In this document: in pieces, positions 27,199-35,044 of the stretch | Layout: each line of letters begins with the position of its first letter | Position numbering within the stretch: the stretch's first letter is position 1 | Origin: an uncultured Paraprevotella sp. | GTDB lineage: Bacteria > Bacteroidota > Bacteroidia > Bacteroidales > Bacteroidaceae | Direction of reading: 5' to 3' | DNA length: 53,391 nucleotides | NCBI GenBank assembly: GCA_944321525.1 | Contig: CALULQ010000028.1 | Location: 1 to 53,391, forward strand | Program-made: the position numbers and the translations under genes | The notes under the pieces: model-generated | Told to the model about the DNA's origin: nothing | The model's database searches: none | What the model saw: only the letters and a program-made list of their open reading frames with translations

Positions 27199-28695
27199 AT
27201 GAAACATTTCTGCAAAAACATCGCCGCCGCACTCGCGGCCGCACTCTGTTTCGGCTGCACGCCACAGGCGCCCGAACAATACACGGACAGCCACGAGCTG
27301 CCCGACATTTACCCCGACTATACGGAAGTGACCGTCCCGCCCAACATCGCGCCCCTGCATTTCATGGTGGACGAAGAGGCCGACGCCTACGTCACCCGCT
27401 TCAGCTACGGCAACGAGGAATGGACAACCGACGAGCGGGACGTGACGCCCGGCCTCTCGCGCTGGCGCGACATGCTGGCCGCCGCCAAGGGCAAGGCCAT
27501 CGGCGTGGAAGTGTTCGTGGAGCACGACGGGCAATGGACCCGCCACAAGCCCTTCCGGATACACGTGGCCGAGGAGCCCATCGACGCCTACCTGACCTAC
27601 CGCCTCATCAGCCCGTCCTACGTCACCTACCGCGACCTGACGCTCAACCAGCGCGACCTGACCAGTTTCGACGAAAGCATCATCTACGGCAACATGATCA
27701 ACTCCGACGTGGACCACGCGCAGTGCATCAACTGCCACTCCTGCCAGAACTACAACCCCGCGCGGTTGCAGTTCCACGTGCGCGAAGCCATGGGCGGCAC
27801 GGTGATTGCCTACGACGGGAAGCTCACCAAAGTGAACCTCAAGACGGATTCGCTCATCTCGGGCGGAGTGTACCCGGCCTGGCATCCGACGGAGAAACTC
27901 ATCGCCTACTCGGTGAACCAGACGGGGCAGACGTTCCACACCCGCGACCTGCAGAAGGTGGAAGTGCAGGACATGCTAAGCGACCTGATCCTCTACGACC
28001 TGGAGAAGAACGAGGTGACCCGCATCCTGGGCGACAAGGACGAACTGGAGGTGTTCCCTTGGTGGAGCCCCGACGGCAAATACCTCTACTACGCCTCGGC
28101 ACACTTCGAGCGCAAGGACTCGGCCGAACGGCTGGACAACGAAACCATCCGGCGCTACCAGGAATTCAAATATAACCTCTACCGCCGCCCGTTCGACGCC
28201 GCCAGCCGCCAAGTGGGCCCGGCCGAACTGGTGTTCGACGCTGCGGCCATCAACAAGAGCGCCACGCTGCCGCGCATCTCGCCCGACGGGCGCTTCCTGA
28301 TGTTCGCCATGGGGAAATACGGCGTGTTCCACATCTGGCACAAGGAAGCCGACCTCTACCTGATGGACTTGCGCACGCGGCAGGTGCGCCCCATGACGGA
28401 AATCAACTCCGACGACGTGGAGAGCTACCACACGTGGAGCAGCAACGGACGCTGGGTGGTGTTCAGCAGCCGGCGCAACGACGGGAACTACACCCGCCCC
28501 TTCTTCGCCTACATCGACAAGGACGGGCGCGGGCGCAAACCCTTCGAACTGCCGCAGGAGGTGCCCGACATGCACCGCCGCTTCACGCGCAGCTACAACA
28601 TCCCCGAGTTCATGAGCGCTCCCGTGGACATCGCGCCCCAGGAGTTCGCGCGCCTCATCCGCAAGGACGCCGTGCCCGCACGCCAACTGAATTAA
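27199..28695 (+). CDS. TolB-like beta-propeller lipoprotein with a CXXCH motif
   Basis: A 498-residue exported lipoprotein: a short hydrophobic leader ends in LCFGC with the lipid cysteine at 20. The first half of the mature part contains C176-I-N-C179-H180-S-C182, a cytochrome-c-type CXXCH site with a third cysteine nearby. The second half (about 215-480) has PD40/TolB-type propeller blades, such as GGVYPAWHPTEKLIAYSVN, FPWWSPDGKYLYYAS and LPRISPDGRFLMF. Binding of heme or metal at the cysteines is inferred and unproven. It lies 2 bp after the DUF6057 gene and 31 bp before an S9 peptidase gene, forming an apparent three-gene transcript. Function unknown. Confidence 0.8.
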   Translation: MKHFCKNIAAALAAALCFGCTPQAPEQYTDSHELPDIYPDYTEVTVPPNIAPLHFMVDEEADAYVTRFSYGNEEWTTDERDVTPGLSRWRDMLAAAKGKAIGVEVFVEHDGQWTRHKPFRIHVAEEPIDAYLTYRLISPSYVTYRDLTLNQRDLTSFDESIIYGNMINSDVDHAQCINCHSCQNYNPARLQFHVREAMGGTVIAYDGKLTKVNLKTDSLISGGVYPAWHPTEKLIAYSVNQTGQTFHTRDLQKVEVQDMLSDLILYDLEKNEVTRILGDKDELEVFPWWSPDGKYLYYASAHFERKDSAERLDNETIRRYQEFKYNLYRRPFDAASRQVGPAELVFDAAAINKSATLPRISPDGRFLMFAMGKYGVFHIWHKEADLYLMDLRTRQVRPMTEINSDDVESYHTWSSNGRWVVFSSRRNDGNYTRPFFAYIDKDGRGRKPFELPQEVPDMHRRFTRSYNIPEFMSAPVDIAPQEFARLIRKDAVPARQLN

Positions 28696-28726
28696 CCTAA
28701 TTCAAACCATCTCATAAACTGACACA

Positions 28727-30997
28727 ATGAAGAAAAGAATGATTCAATGCCTGATGTTCCCGGCCTTGCTCGCCATGGCCACGAACCTCATGGCGCAAGG
28801 CACCGTGGAGGACTACCGCAGGGCCTACTCCGCCTACGGCAAGTTCAACGCCTCGCAAGTGTACGACGACCCGTCGAACATTCAGTGGAGCGGCACCCGC
28901 GTGTTCCACTATTCCACCCAGACCCCTGAGGGAACAGCCTACCACGTGGGCCTCGTGGAAGCGGAGGGCCAACCGGCCAAGATGCAGCACGTGGACATGG
29001 ACGCACTGGCCGCACTGCTCGCACGGGAGACCCAGAAAGACGTGAAGCGGGCCAACCTGCGCCTCTCGCGCTTCAGCGCCGACAAAGATACCCCTTCCGC
29101 CATCTCCTTTGAGTTCGACGGCTTCAGGTGGCGCGTCAAGGACGCCTTCGGAAGCGGCCTGGCCCTCGACAGCAAAGAGGAACTGAAAAAGGCGCCGTGG
29201 CGCAAACAGCGCCACTGGATGGAGGTGGACGACGAGAAGGGAGCCGGACCGGTGGTGTCGCCCGACGGCAAACGGCAAGCCTACATCAAGAACGACAACG
29301 TCTACGTCAGCGACCGCGACGGGCGCAACGAGCGCGCCCTGAGCAACGACGGGACGGCGGGCAACTACTATTCCAGCTGGATTCGCTGGAGCCCCGACAG
29401 CCGCTACGTCAGCACCAACAAAATCAGGCCGACGCAGAAGCGCTACGTCTACTACGTGGAAAGCTCGCCCAAGACCCAGCTGCAACCCATACTGCACAAG
29501 CAGGAATATGCCAAGCCCGGCGACGAGCTGCGCTTCAAAGTGCCCTGTGCGTTCAACGTGGAGACGGGAAAGGCCACCATCCCTTCCACCGAACTCTTCG
29601 ACCACCAGTACGACATCTCCGGACCGGAATGGAACCCCGACAGCCGGACGCTGACTTTTGAATACAACGAACGGGGACACAAGGTGTACCGCGTGCTGGA
29701 ACTCGACGCCGAGACGGGCAACGTGCGCACCCTCGTGGAGGAAAGCAGCCCCACTTTTGTCAACTACCAGCGCACCTTCCGCCACAAGCTCAACGAAGGA
29801 AAGGAAATGATATGGATGAGCGAGCGCGACAACTGGAACCACCTCTACATGATCGACATGGTGAAGGGGAAAGTGAAGCACCAAATCACCAAAGGCGAAT
29901 GGGTGGTGCGCAACGTGCTCCGCGTGGACGAGGAGAACCAGACCATCTATTTCACCGCCAGCGGCGTGAACAAGGACGAAGACCCCTACCACGTGCACTA
30001 CTACAAAATAGGCATGGACGGCAAGGACATGGTATGCCTCACCCCTGAGGAGGGCAACCACTCGGCCGTGTTCAACGAGGACTACACCATGCTGGTCGAC
30101 AAATACTCCACCGCGGAGCGCGCCCCGGTCACCGTGTTGCGCAACACGAACGACGACCAGCCGCAGACCTTGGCACAAGCCGACCTGAGCAAAATCAAGG
30201 CTGCCGGATGGATGGCGCCCGAAATCTTCGCCGCACCGGGCCGCGACGGGAAAACCATGATGTGGGGCATCATACAGCGGCCCACGAACTTCGACCCGCA
30301 AAAGAAATACCCCGTCATCGAATACATCTATTCCGGCCCCGGCGATGCCTACACGCCCAAAAGCTTCCTCTCCTACAACGGCTACACCACGGCCTTGGCC
30401 GAACTGGGCTTCATCGTGGTGCAGCTCGACGCCATGGGCACGTCCTATCGCGGAAAGAAGTTTGAGGAAACCTGCTACAAGAACCTGAAAGACGCCGGAT
30501 TCCCCGACCGCAAACTGTGGATCAAGGCCGCAGCCGAAAAGTATCCCTACATGGACAGCACCCGCGTGGGCATCTACGGATGCTCGGCCGGCGGACAGGA
30601 AGCCATGGCCGCCGTGCTCTTCCACCCCGAATTCTACAAGGCCGCCTACTCCAGCTGTGGCTGCCACGACAACCGCATGGACAAGATCTGGTGGAACGAG
30701 CAATGGATGGGCTATCCCGTCGACAGCAGCTACATCGAGTGCTCCAACGTGGAGAACGCCTGGCGGCTGACCCGCCCGCTCATGCTCGTGGTGGGCGAGA
30801 TGGACGACAACGTCGACCCGGCTTCCACCATGCAGGTGGCCAACGCCCTCATCAAGGCCGGCAAGGACTTTGAGCTCATCGTCATCCCGGGAGCCGCTCA
30901 CACGGTGGGCGAAAGCTTCGGCGAACACAAGCGCTACGACTTCTTCGTGGAAGAGCTCATGGGTGTGCGCCCGCCGAAGTGGGACGAACTGAAGTAA
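28727..30997 (+). CDS. S9 family prolyl oligopeptidase / DPP IV-like peptidase, exported
   Basis: A 756-residue periplasmic or surface serine peptidase with signal peptide MIQCLMFPALLAMATNLMAQ near the start. An N-terminal beta-propeller (about 40-500; blades such as WNPDSRTLTFEYNE) caps an alpha/beta hydrolase domain. The catalytic triad is Ser620 in YGCSAGGQEA, an Asp at 693 or 694 in GEMDDNVDP, and His725 in GAAHTVGE. Such enzymes remove dipeptides or cleave after proline; exact specificity is open. It is the last gene of the DUF6057 run and is followed by a strong terminator. It differs from the canonical DPP IV further right in lacking the DW-EEE propeller motif. Confidence 0.88.
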   Translation: MKKRMIQCLMFPALLAMATNLMAQGTVEDYRRAYSAYGKFNASQVYDDPSNIQWSGTRVFHYSTQTPEGTAYHVGLVEAEGQPAKMQHVDMDALAALLARETQKDVKRANLRLSRFSADKDTPSAISFEFDGFRWRVKDAFGSGLALDSKEELKKAPWRKQRHWMEVDDEKGAGPVVSPDGKRQAYIKNDNVYVSDRDGRNERALSNDGTAGNYYSSWIRWSPDSRYVSTNKIRPTQKRYVYYVESSPKTQLQPILHKQEYAKPGDELRFKVPCAFNVETGKATIPSTELFDHQYDISGPEWNPDSRTLTFEYNERGHKVYRVLELDAETGNVRTLVEESSPTFVNYQRTFRHKLNEGKEMIWMSERDNWNHLYMIDMVKGKVKHQITKGEWVVRNVLRVDEENQTIYFTASGVNKDEDPYHVHYYKIGMDGKDMVCLTPEEGNHSAVFNEDYTMLVDKYSTAERAPVTVLRNTNDDQPQTLAQADLSKIKAAGWMAPEIFAAPGRDGKTMMWGIIQRPTNFDPQKKYPVIEYIYSGPGDAYTPKSFLSYNGYTTALAELGFIVVQLDAMGTSYRGKKFEETCYKNLKDAGFPDRKLWIKAAAEKYPYMDSTRVGIYGCSAGGQEAMAAVLFHPEFYKAAYSSCGCHDNRMDKIWWNEQWMGYPVDSSYIECSNVENAWRLTRPLMLVVGEMDDNVDPASTMQVANALIKAGKDFELIVIPGAAHTVGESFGEHKRYDFFVEELMGVRPPKWDELK

Positions 30998-31040
30998 AAG
31001 AAAGAGCACACACGGAGCACATACAAAATCCGAACCCGCA

Positions 31041-31078
31041 CAGGCCCGTTCCTCCCGCAGGAACGGGCCTGAGTTTTT
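31041..31078 (+). terminator. Terminator of the S9 peptidase transcript
   Basis: CAGGCCCGTTCCT pairs perfectly with AGGAACGGGCCTG around a 5-nt loop and is followed by AGTTTTTAT. Clear intrinsic terminator. Confidence 0.9.
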
Positions 31079-31175
31079 ATACCCGTCCCCGGGGCACGTC
31101 GGGACCGGCCGCCCCGCGGCGAACGGGACGACGGAAGGCCCCAACCCGGACGGCGTCACCCGGCAATGCAGGAAA

Positions 31176-31215
31176 GTACCTTGCGGCAAGTACTCAAGTA
31201 CTCTCCGCAGAGTAC
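31176..31215. repeat. GTACT-rich intergenic repeat, copy 3 (short)
   Basis: A 40-bp copy with GTACC and three GTACT/GTAC units separated by TTGCGGCAA, CAA and CTCCGCAGA. It lies between the S9 terminator and the end of the convergent MFS gene. Confidence 0.7.
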
Positions 31216-31295
31216 GCAGCCGGCCTGCGCACGGCGCTGCGGGGCACACAATACCGGAAACCATTCTTTCAACCTGAATATTGGGCATCCTATCC

Positions 31296-32477
31296 TTATG
31301 CTGTTTGGGGCTTAAAACAACTAACGAGCAAGGAAGCCACAGTAAAAGCGACTCCAACCCCTACAACACCGCCCCATCCGTAATGCTGCCAAAACAGACC
31401 AGAAACGAATGTGCCGGCGGAACCGCCCAAGAAGTAAATGGTCATATAAACGGTATTGACACGGTTGATGGCAGATGTGTCAAGGGCGACTACGCTGGTC
31501 TGATTCGACAAATGGATGCATTGCATACCGGCATCAATCAACAAGATGGCAACTATCATCCACAAGTAGCTGTCATTTCCCAAAAATGCCAGTAGCCATG
31601 CAAACAAGATGACGCTTCCTCCGACAATAGAGAAAAATCTTGCGCCGTACTTTTGGATATAGCCACTGATGAAAACCACCGTGGACGCACCCGCCAATCC
31701 GCACAAGCCGAGTGCTCCGATAATGTCGTCACTTGCAAAGAAAGGCTCCTGTTTCATCCGGAAAGCCAGGCAACTCCACAGAGCGAAGAACGAGCCATAA
31801 GCCAATGCCGCCCTCAGCGATGCGATACGCAAATAGGGGTATTGGGAGAGCAGGCGCAACAAAGATTTCATCAGCCCTGCATAACTTTCTTGAGAACGGG
31901 CAGACAGCACGGGCAGCATCTTGTGAATCATCAGAAAGCATCCGAGCATAAACATGCAAGCCACAAAATAGACTGAACGCCATCCCCATACGTCAGCCAG
32001 AAAACCACTGAATACCCGTGAACCAAGAATGCCTATGAGCAGGCAGGATTGTATAATCCCCACGTTGCGCACCTTGTGTGCAGGTGCTGAATGGTAAGAC
32101 ACTAACGGGATGAAGAATTGGGGCATAACCGAAGATGCTCCGGCAAGCAAGGATGCGCCCCATACTAAATAGATGTTAGGGGCTAAAGCGATGGCAAGCA
32201 AGGCGCACGAAGAAATAATGTAACTGGTCAATATCAGCTTCTTTCGTGAAACCAAATCGCCAAGCGGAATGACAAACACGAGCCCGGCCACATAGCCTAT
32301 CTGGGTCAATGTCGCCACCATGCTGGCGGAAAAGTCATTGACCGCAAAATCCCTCGCCATGCTACCCAACAAAGGCTGGTTGTAGTAGCAATTGGCAACG
32401 GAGAGTCCGGTAGCGACTGCCATCAGAGCCAGCAGAGGTGCCGGAATGCCTTGGTTTTCACTTAATTCATACTTCAT
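31296..32477 (-). CDS. Major facilitator superfamily transporter
   Basis: A 393-residue inner-membrane protein with about twelve hydrophobic segments. The loop after the second segment carries GDLVSRKKLI, the A-motif typical of drug:H+ antiporters, and an early NCYYNQPLLG motif is characteristic of a MFS group related to YnfM/arabinose-efflux-type proteins. It starts 13 bp after the stop of the SMR gene on the same strand, so the two form one transcript. Base composition is clearly more AT-rich than the flanking genes. Substrate is unknown; efflux of a toxic cation or drug fits the SMR partner. Confidence 0.87.
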   Translation of the reverse strand: MKYELSENQGIPAPLLALMAVATGLSVANCYYNQPLLGSMARDFAVNDFSASMVATLTQIGYVAGLVFVIPLGDLVSRKKLILTSYIISSCALLAIALAPNIYLVWGASLLAGASSVMPQFFIPLVSYHSAPAHKVRNVGIIQSCLLIGILGSRVFSGFLADVWGWRSVYFVACMFMLGCFLMIHKMLPVLSARSQESYAGLMKSLLRLLSQYPYLRIASLRAALAYGSFFALWSCLAFRMKQEPFFASDDIIGALGLCGLAGASTVVFISGYIQKYGARFFSIVGGSVILFAWLLAFLGNDSYLWMIVAILLIDAGMQCIHLSNQTSVVALDTSAINRVNTVYMTIYFLGGSAGTFVSGLFWQHYGWGGVVGVGVAFTVASLLVSCFKPQTA

Positions 32478-32490
32478 CTGTCGCCCCCTT

Positions 32491-32817
32491 TCAATATGAC
32501 ACGACTTTCAACCCTATCAGGGAAGCGATGAGCGTGAAGAGAAAGAAAAGCCGGATGGGAGTGGCAGGTTCTTTGAAAACAAATATCCCTATCAAGACCG
32601 TGCCGACCGCCCCGATGCCTGTCCAAATGGCGTATGCCGTACCCAAAGGCAACGTCTGAACTGCCTTGGCAAGCAAGGTCATGCTTAGTACGGTGGAAAC
32701 AAGGAAACCGCTTCCCCACAGATAAAACTCAACTCCTGACGCCGCCTTCGTTTTACCCAAGCAGAATGTAAGGCTCACCTCAAACAATCCTGCCAATAAT
32801 AAGATTATCCAATTCAT
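32491..32817 (-). CDS. Small multidrug resistance (SMR) family transporter
   Basis: A 108-residue four-helix inner-membrane protein that should work as an antiparallel dimer exchanging substrate for protons. The essential membrane glutamate is Glu13 in LAGLFEV. The segment LPLGTAYAIWTGIGAVGT (56-73) is more like the SugE/Gdx guanidinium-exporter branch than EmrE. However, the residue three after Glu13 is Leu where Gdx proteins normally have Trp, so substrate is uncertain. It lies upstream of the MFS gene and is divergent from the Crp/Fnr-type regulator, with two palindromes between. Confidence 0.88.
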   Translation of the reverse strand: MNWIILLLAGLFEVSLTFCLGKTKAASGVEFYLWGSGFLVSTVLSMTLLAKAVQTLPLGTAYAIWTGIGAVGTVLIGIFVFKEPATPIRLFFLFTLIASLIGLKVVSY

Positions 32818-32843
32818 ACCTATGATTTATTAAAATTCGGGCG

Positions 32844-32851
32844 CAAAAGTA
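32844..32851 (-). promoter_or_regulatory. -7 element of the SMR-MFS operon
   Basis: The minus strand reads TACTTTTG, 26 bp before the SMR ATG. The first palindromic operator begins about 20 bp further upstream, where the -33 region would be. Confidence 0.6.
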
Positions 32852-32871
32852 AGCAAGTAATCCCTAATAGC

Positions 32872-32910
32872 TTTTTGCATTTGGCAAAAACTGATTTTGC
32901 ATTTGCAAAA
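32872..32910. promoter_or_regulatory. Two tandem palindromic operator-like sites
   Basis: Site 1 is TTTTTGC-ATTTG-GCAAAAA (32872-32890, centre 32881). Site 2 is TTTTGC-ATTT-GCAAAA (32895-32910, centre about 32902). The centres are about 21.5 bp apart, two helical turns, so two dimers could bind the same DNA face. They lie between the divergent SMR-MFS operon and the Crp/Fnr-type gene, whose product is the natural candidate ligand. Confidence 0.6.
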
Positions 32911-32949
32911 AAGCAACCGTTCATTCCCGTTTCCGTGTGCTATTTTTTA

Positions 32950-32957
32950 TAATTTTG
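32950..32957 (+). promoter_or_regulatory. -7 element of the Crp/Fnr-type regulator gene
   Basis: TAATTTTG matches TAnnTTTG and lies 24 bp before the chosen ATG at 32982; this supports rejecting an upstream ATG at 32937. Confidence 0.6.
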
Positions 32958-32981
32958 CACACCGACAACAGCAACGAACTT

Positions 32982-33545
32982 ATGGATATAAAAGAAATCA
33001 TCAACTTGAGATATGCCATGCCCGACGCATCCCTCGACAGGTTACGGCAATGCCTGACAGAAGTTTCATACCCCAAAGGATTCCGTGTGTTGGAAAGCGG
33101 CAAGGTGGAGAAGAATATCTTTTTCATCAAGAAAGGCATAGTCCGCGCCTATACTTCGGTGGACGGGAAAGAAATTACCTTTTGGGTCGGCAGGGAAGGG
33201 GCGACTCTCGTTTCCATGAAAGGATACGTGAACGACGAGCCGGGATATGAAACGATGGAGCTGATGGAGGATTCAGTCCTGTATGTATTAAAAAGGAAAA
33301 AACTGAAAGAATTGTTTTCAGAAGACTTGCACATCGCCAATTGGGGGCGGCGTTATGCGGAAATGGAATTGCTCTCCACCGAGGAGCGTCTGATTTCCAT
33401 GTTGTCCGCCATCGCCTCGGAACGGTATAAAGAATTATTGCAGAAAGAACCTGATTTGTTACAACGGCTACCGTTAGGAAGCATCGCCACCTATTTAGGT
33501 ATCACGCAGACAAGCCTAAGCAGAATTAGGGCAAAAATAAAGTGA
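32982..33545 (+). CDS. Crp/Fnr family transcriptional regulator
   Basis: A 187-residue cytoplasmic DNA-binding protein. Residues about 15-115 form a cyclic-nucleotide-binding-like beta-roll (KGFRVLESGKVEKNIFFIKKG), but the phosphate-binding cassette of cAMP receptors is not present (WVGREGATLVSMKGYV instead), so cAMP binding is unlikely. The C-terminal helix-turn-helix is LGSIATYLGITQTSLSRIRAK. The frame is open from 32937, but that ATG precedes the -7 element, so I start at 32982 (MDIKEIINLRY). It is divergent from the SMR-MFS efflux genes and probably controls them and itself through the tandem palindromes at 32872-32910. It shares their lower GC content. Confidence 0.88.
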   Translation: MDIKEIINLRYAMPDASLDRLRQCLTEVSYPKGFRVLESGKVEKNIFFIKKGIVRAYTSVDGKEITFWVGREGATLVSMKGYVNDEPGYETMELMEDSVLYVLKRKKLKELFSEDLHIANWGRRYAEMELLSTEERLISMLSAIASERYKELLQKEPDLLQRLPLGSIATYLGITQTSLSRIRAKIK

Positions 33546-33945
33546 AGTTTCAGCCAACGGGAATAACTCATAAAACTGTGGGCTACTCGAAGGACAACTT
33601 GCGGTTTCTGTCGGAAACGAACGGGTTTCCCGGAAAAGCTCCTGACATAAAGGTCTTTAACAGGAGCGGTGCATGAAACAAATCTCCCAATGAGTTATGA
33701 CTTTTTGTTCCCCAGAAACCCGAGATGGTGTCGGCGGCTTATTGAAGGATGGAAGCCCAACGAATGAACAACTGAACAGTCCAATATATTGGCAACTGAC
33801 AATGCGTCAATTCTCCGAATTCTGAAGGCGCTTCTAAGAATTTTTCACAATCCATTTTGAATTTTCATATATAATTTTCACCTTGCCAAAAGGTTCATTT
33901 TCGAAAAGCATGAGCCCTAATGTTAAACCTCAAACCAACTAAGGC
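33546..33945. other. 400-bp AT-rich gap
   Basis: No gene recognised. Visible structure: GCTCCTG/CAGGAGC pairing at 33638-33667, TAACTCAT near 33566 mirrored by ATGAGTTA near 33690, and a 12-bp palindrome CCAATATATTGG at 33781-33792. The last 100 bp are very AT-rich and should contain the promoter of the next gene, though no exact TAnnTTTG is present (TAATTTTC at 33872). Confidence 0.5.
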
Positions 33946-34908
33946 ATGAAAAAGATTTATTGGTTGGCAGCATGCTGCCTATTGGCTGCAGGATTCGCAT
34001 CGTGCAGCGATGATGATGACAACAAGGGAAATAACAACAATCCGCCAACCACTGGCGACTTGGGCATCCAATTCCCTGTCACGTCCGTCACGGGATATGA
34101 CAACAGTTATTTCCGCTATGAAAACGGACGGCTGGCAAGCGGCTACAGCGACGGAGACCCGTTCACCATCTCACAGAACCCGCCGGCCATACGAATCTCG
34201 TATGAAAGCGACAATGAAAGCTACGTGGAAAACTACACCGACATCCGACTGAATGCCAGCGGCTATGCCACCTTTGCCAATTACTCCGCCACGGATACTT
34301 ATGAAGGGGAAACCGAGCATTACAGCGGAACAGCCAACATGCAGTACGACCAAGACGGGCACATCACCCAGAAAAGTGTAAGCATCCGCGAGGGCAACTT
34401 CTTCGAAGACAGCTACACCATTTCTTACACGTGGCAAAACGGCAACCTGAAGCGTATACGAATAGATGAAACGTATAGGGAGTACGATGAAACCGAAAGA
34501 TACGTGGAAATCTACGAATACACTTATGCAGCCCCGACGGAAAACCCGAATTCCGGCATATATTTGTATGACATGTGGTATGCCACCTACGATTTCATGT
34601 GGTATGCAGGCCTCTTCGGTAAAACGACACGCAACATCCCCGTCGGCATGACATACACTTATACCAACATGTACGATGATGGAACGACCTCGGAAAACAG
34701 TTATGACTACACCATTAATACCCAATACAACGACAATGGCTCGGTGGCACGGATGGAGTATCGCCAACTGGGTAGCAGCTATGCCGACGAAGTGTTCGTA
34801 TATGGCTACGATGGAATGATACCGGACGCCGCACAGCCGCGAATCCGGAAAAAGACAGCGGACGAGGGCATCTTCCACAAGGGACCGGCCTTCCGGCGCC
34901 AACGGTAA
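33946..34908 (+). CDS. DUF4595-like lipoprotein
   Basis: A 320-residue envelope lipoprotein. The leader KKIYWLAACCLLAAGFASC ends at the lipid cysteine (residue 20), followed by an acidic SDDDDNKGNNNN stretch typical of surface-exposed Bacteroidetes lipoproteins. The body is rich in Tyr, Thr, Asn and Asp and consists of beta strands of the form YTWQNGNLKRIRID and YTINTQYNDNGSVARMEYR, resembling DUF4595/porin-like-fold lipoproteins of Bacteroides. The last 25 residues (from DAAQPRIRKK) are abruptly basic and unlike the rest, which could reflect a frameshifted or divergent C terminus. It stands alone, followed by a 19-bp hairpin shared with the convergent GH3 gene. Function unknown. Confidence 0.7.
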   Translation: MKKIYWLAACCLLAAGFASCSDDDDNKGNNNNPPTTGDLGIQFPVTSVTGYDNSYFRYENGRLASGYSDGDPFTISQNPPAIRISYESDNESYVENYTDIRLNASGYATFANYSATDTYEGETEHYSGTANMQYDQDGHITQKSVSIREGNFFEDSYTISYTWQNGNLKRIRIDETYREYDETERYVEIYEYTYAAPTENPNSGIYLYDMWYATYDFMWYAGLFGKTTRNIPVGMTYTYTNMYDDGTTSENSYDYTINTQYNDNGSVARMEYRQLGSSYADEVFVYGYDGMIPDAAQPRIRKKTADEGIFHKGPAFRRQR

Positions 34909-34967
34909 CCTTACTCTCCGCGCACAGACGTAATAACCAGCATTTGCTCCGGCACACAACGAGGGCA

Positions 34968-35024
34968 CAAGAAAGCGTGACGCTTGCAAGGGATTTTCTC
35001 CATTCCAAGCGTCACGCTTTCTTG
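34968..35024. terminator. Bidirectional terminator hairpin
   Basis: A perfect 19-bp inverted repeat: CAAGAAAGCGTGACGCTTG and its exact reverse complement, with a 19-nt spacer. It lies between the convergent DUF4595-like gene and GH3 gene, and can act for both. Confidence 0.7.
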
Positions 35025-35044
35025 TGTACGATGTCCGATATTTA

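Noticed and set aside
31176..31215. A CRISPR array or tandem-repeat locus
   Set aside because: Units are palindromic, separated by 3-9 bp rather than 30-bp spacers, and no cas gene is nearby.
28712..31357. 881-residue minus-strand open frame opposite the S9 peptidase
   Set aside because: It is a shadow; it also runs through the peptidase terminator and a dispersed repeat.
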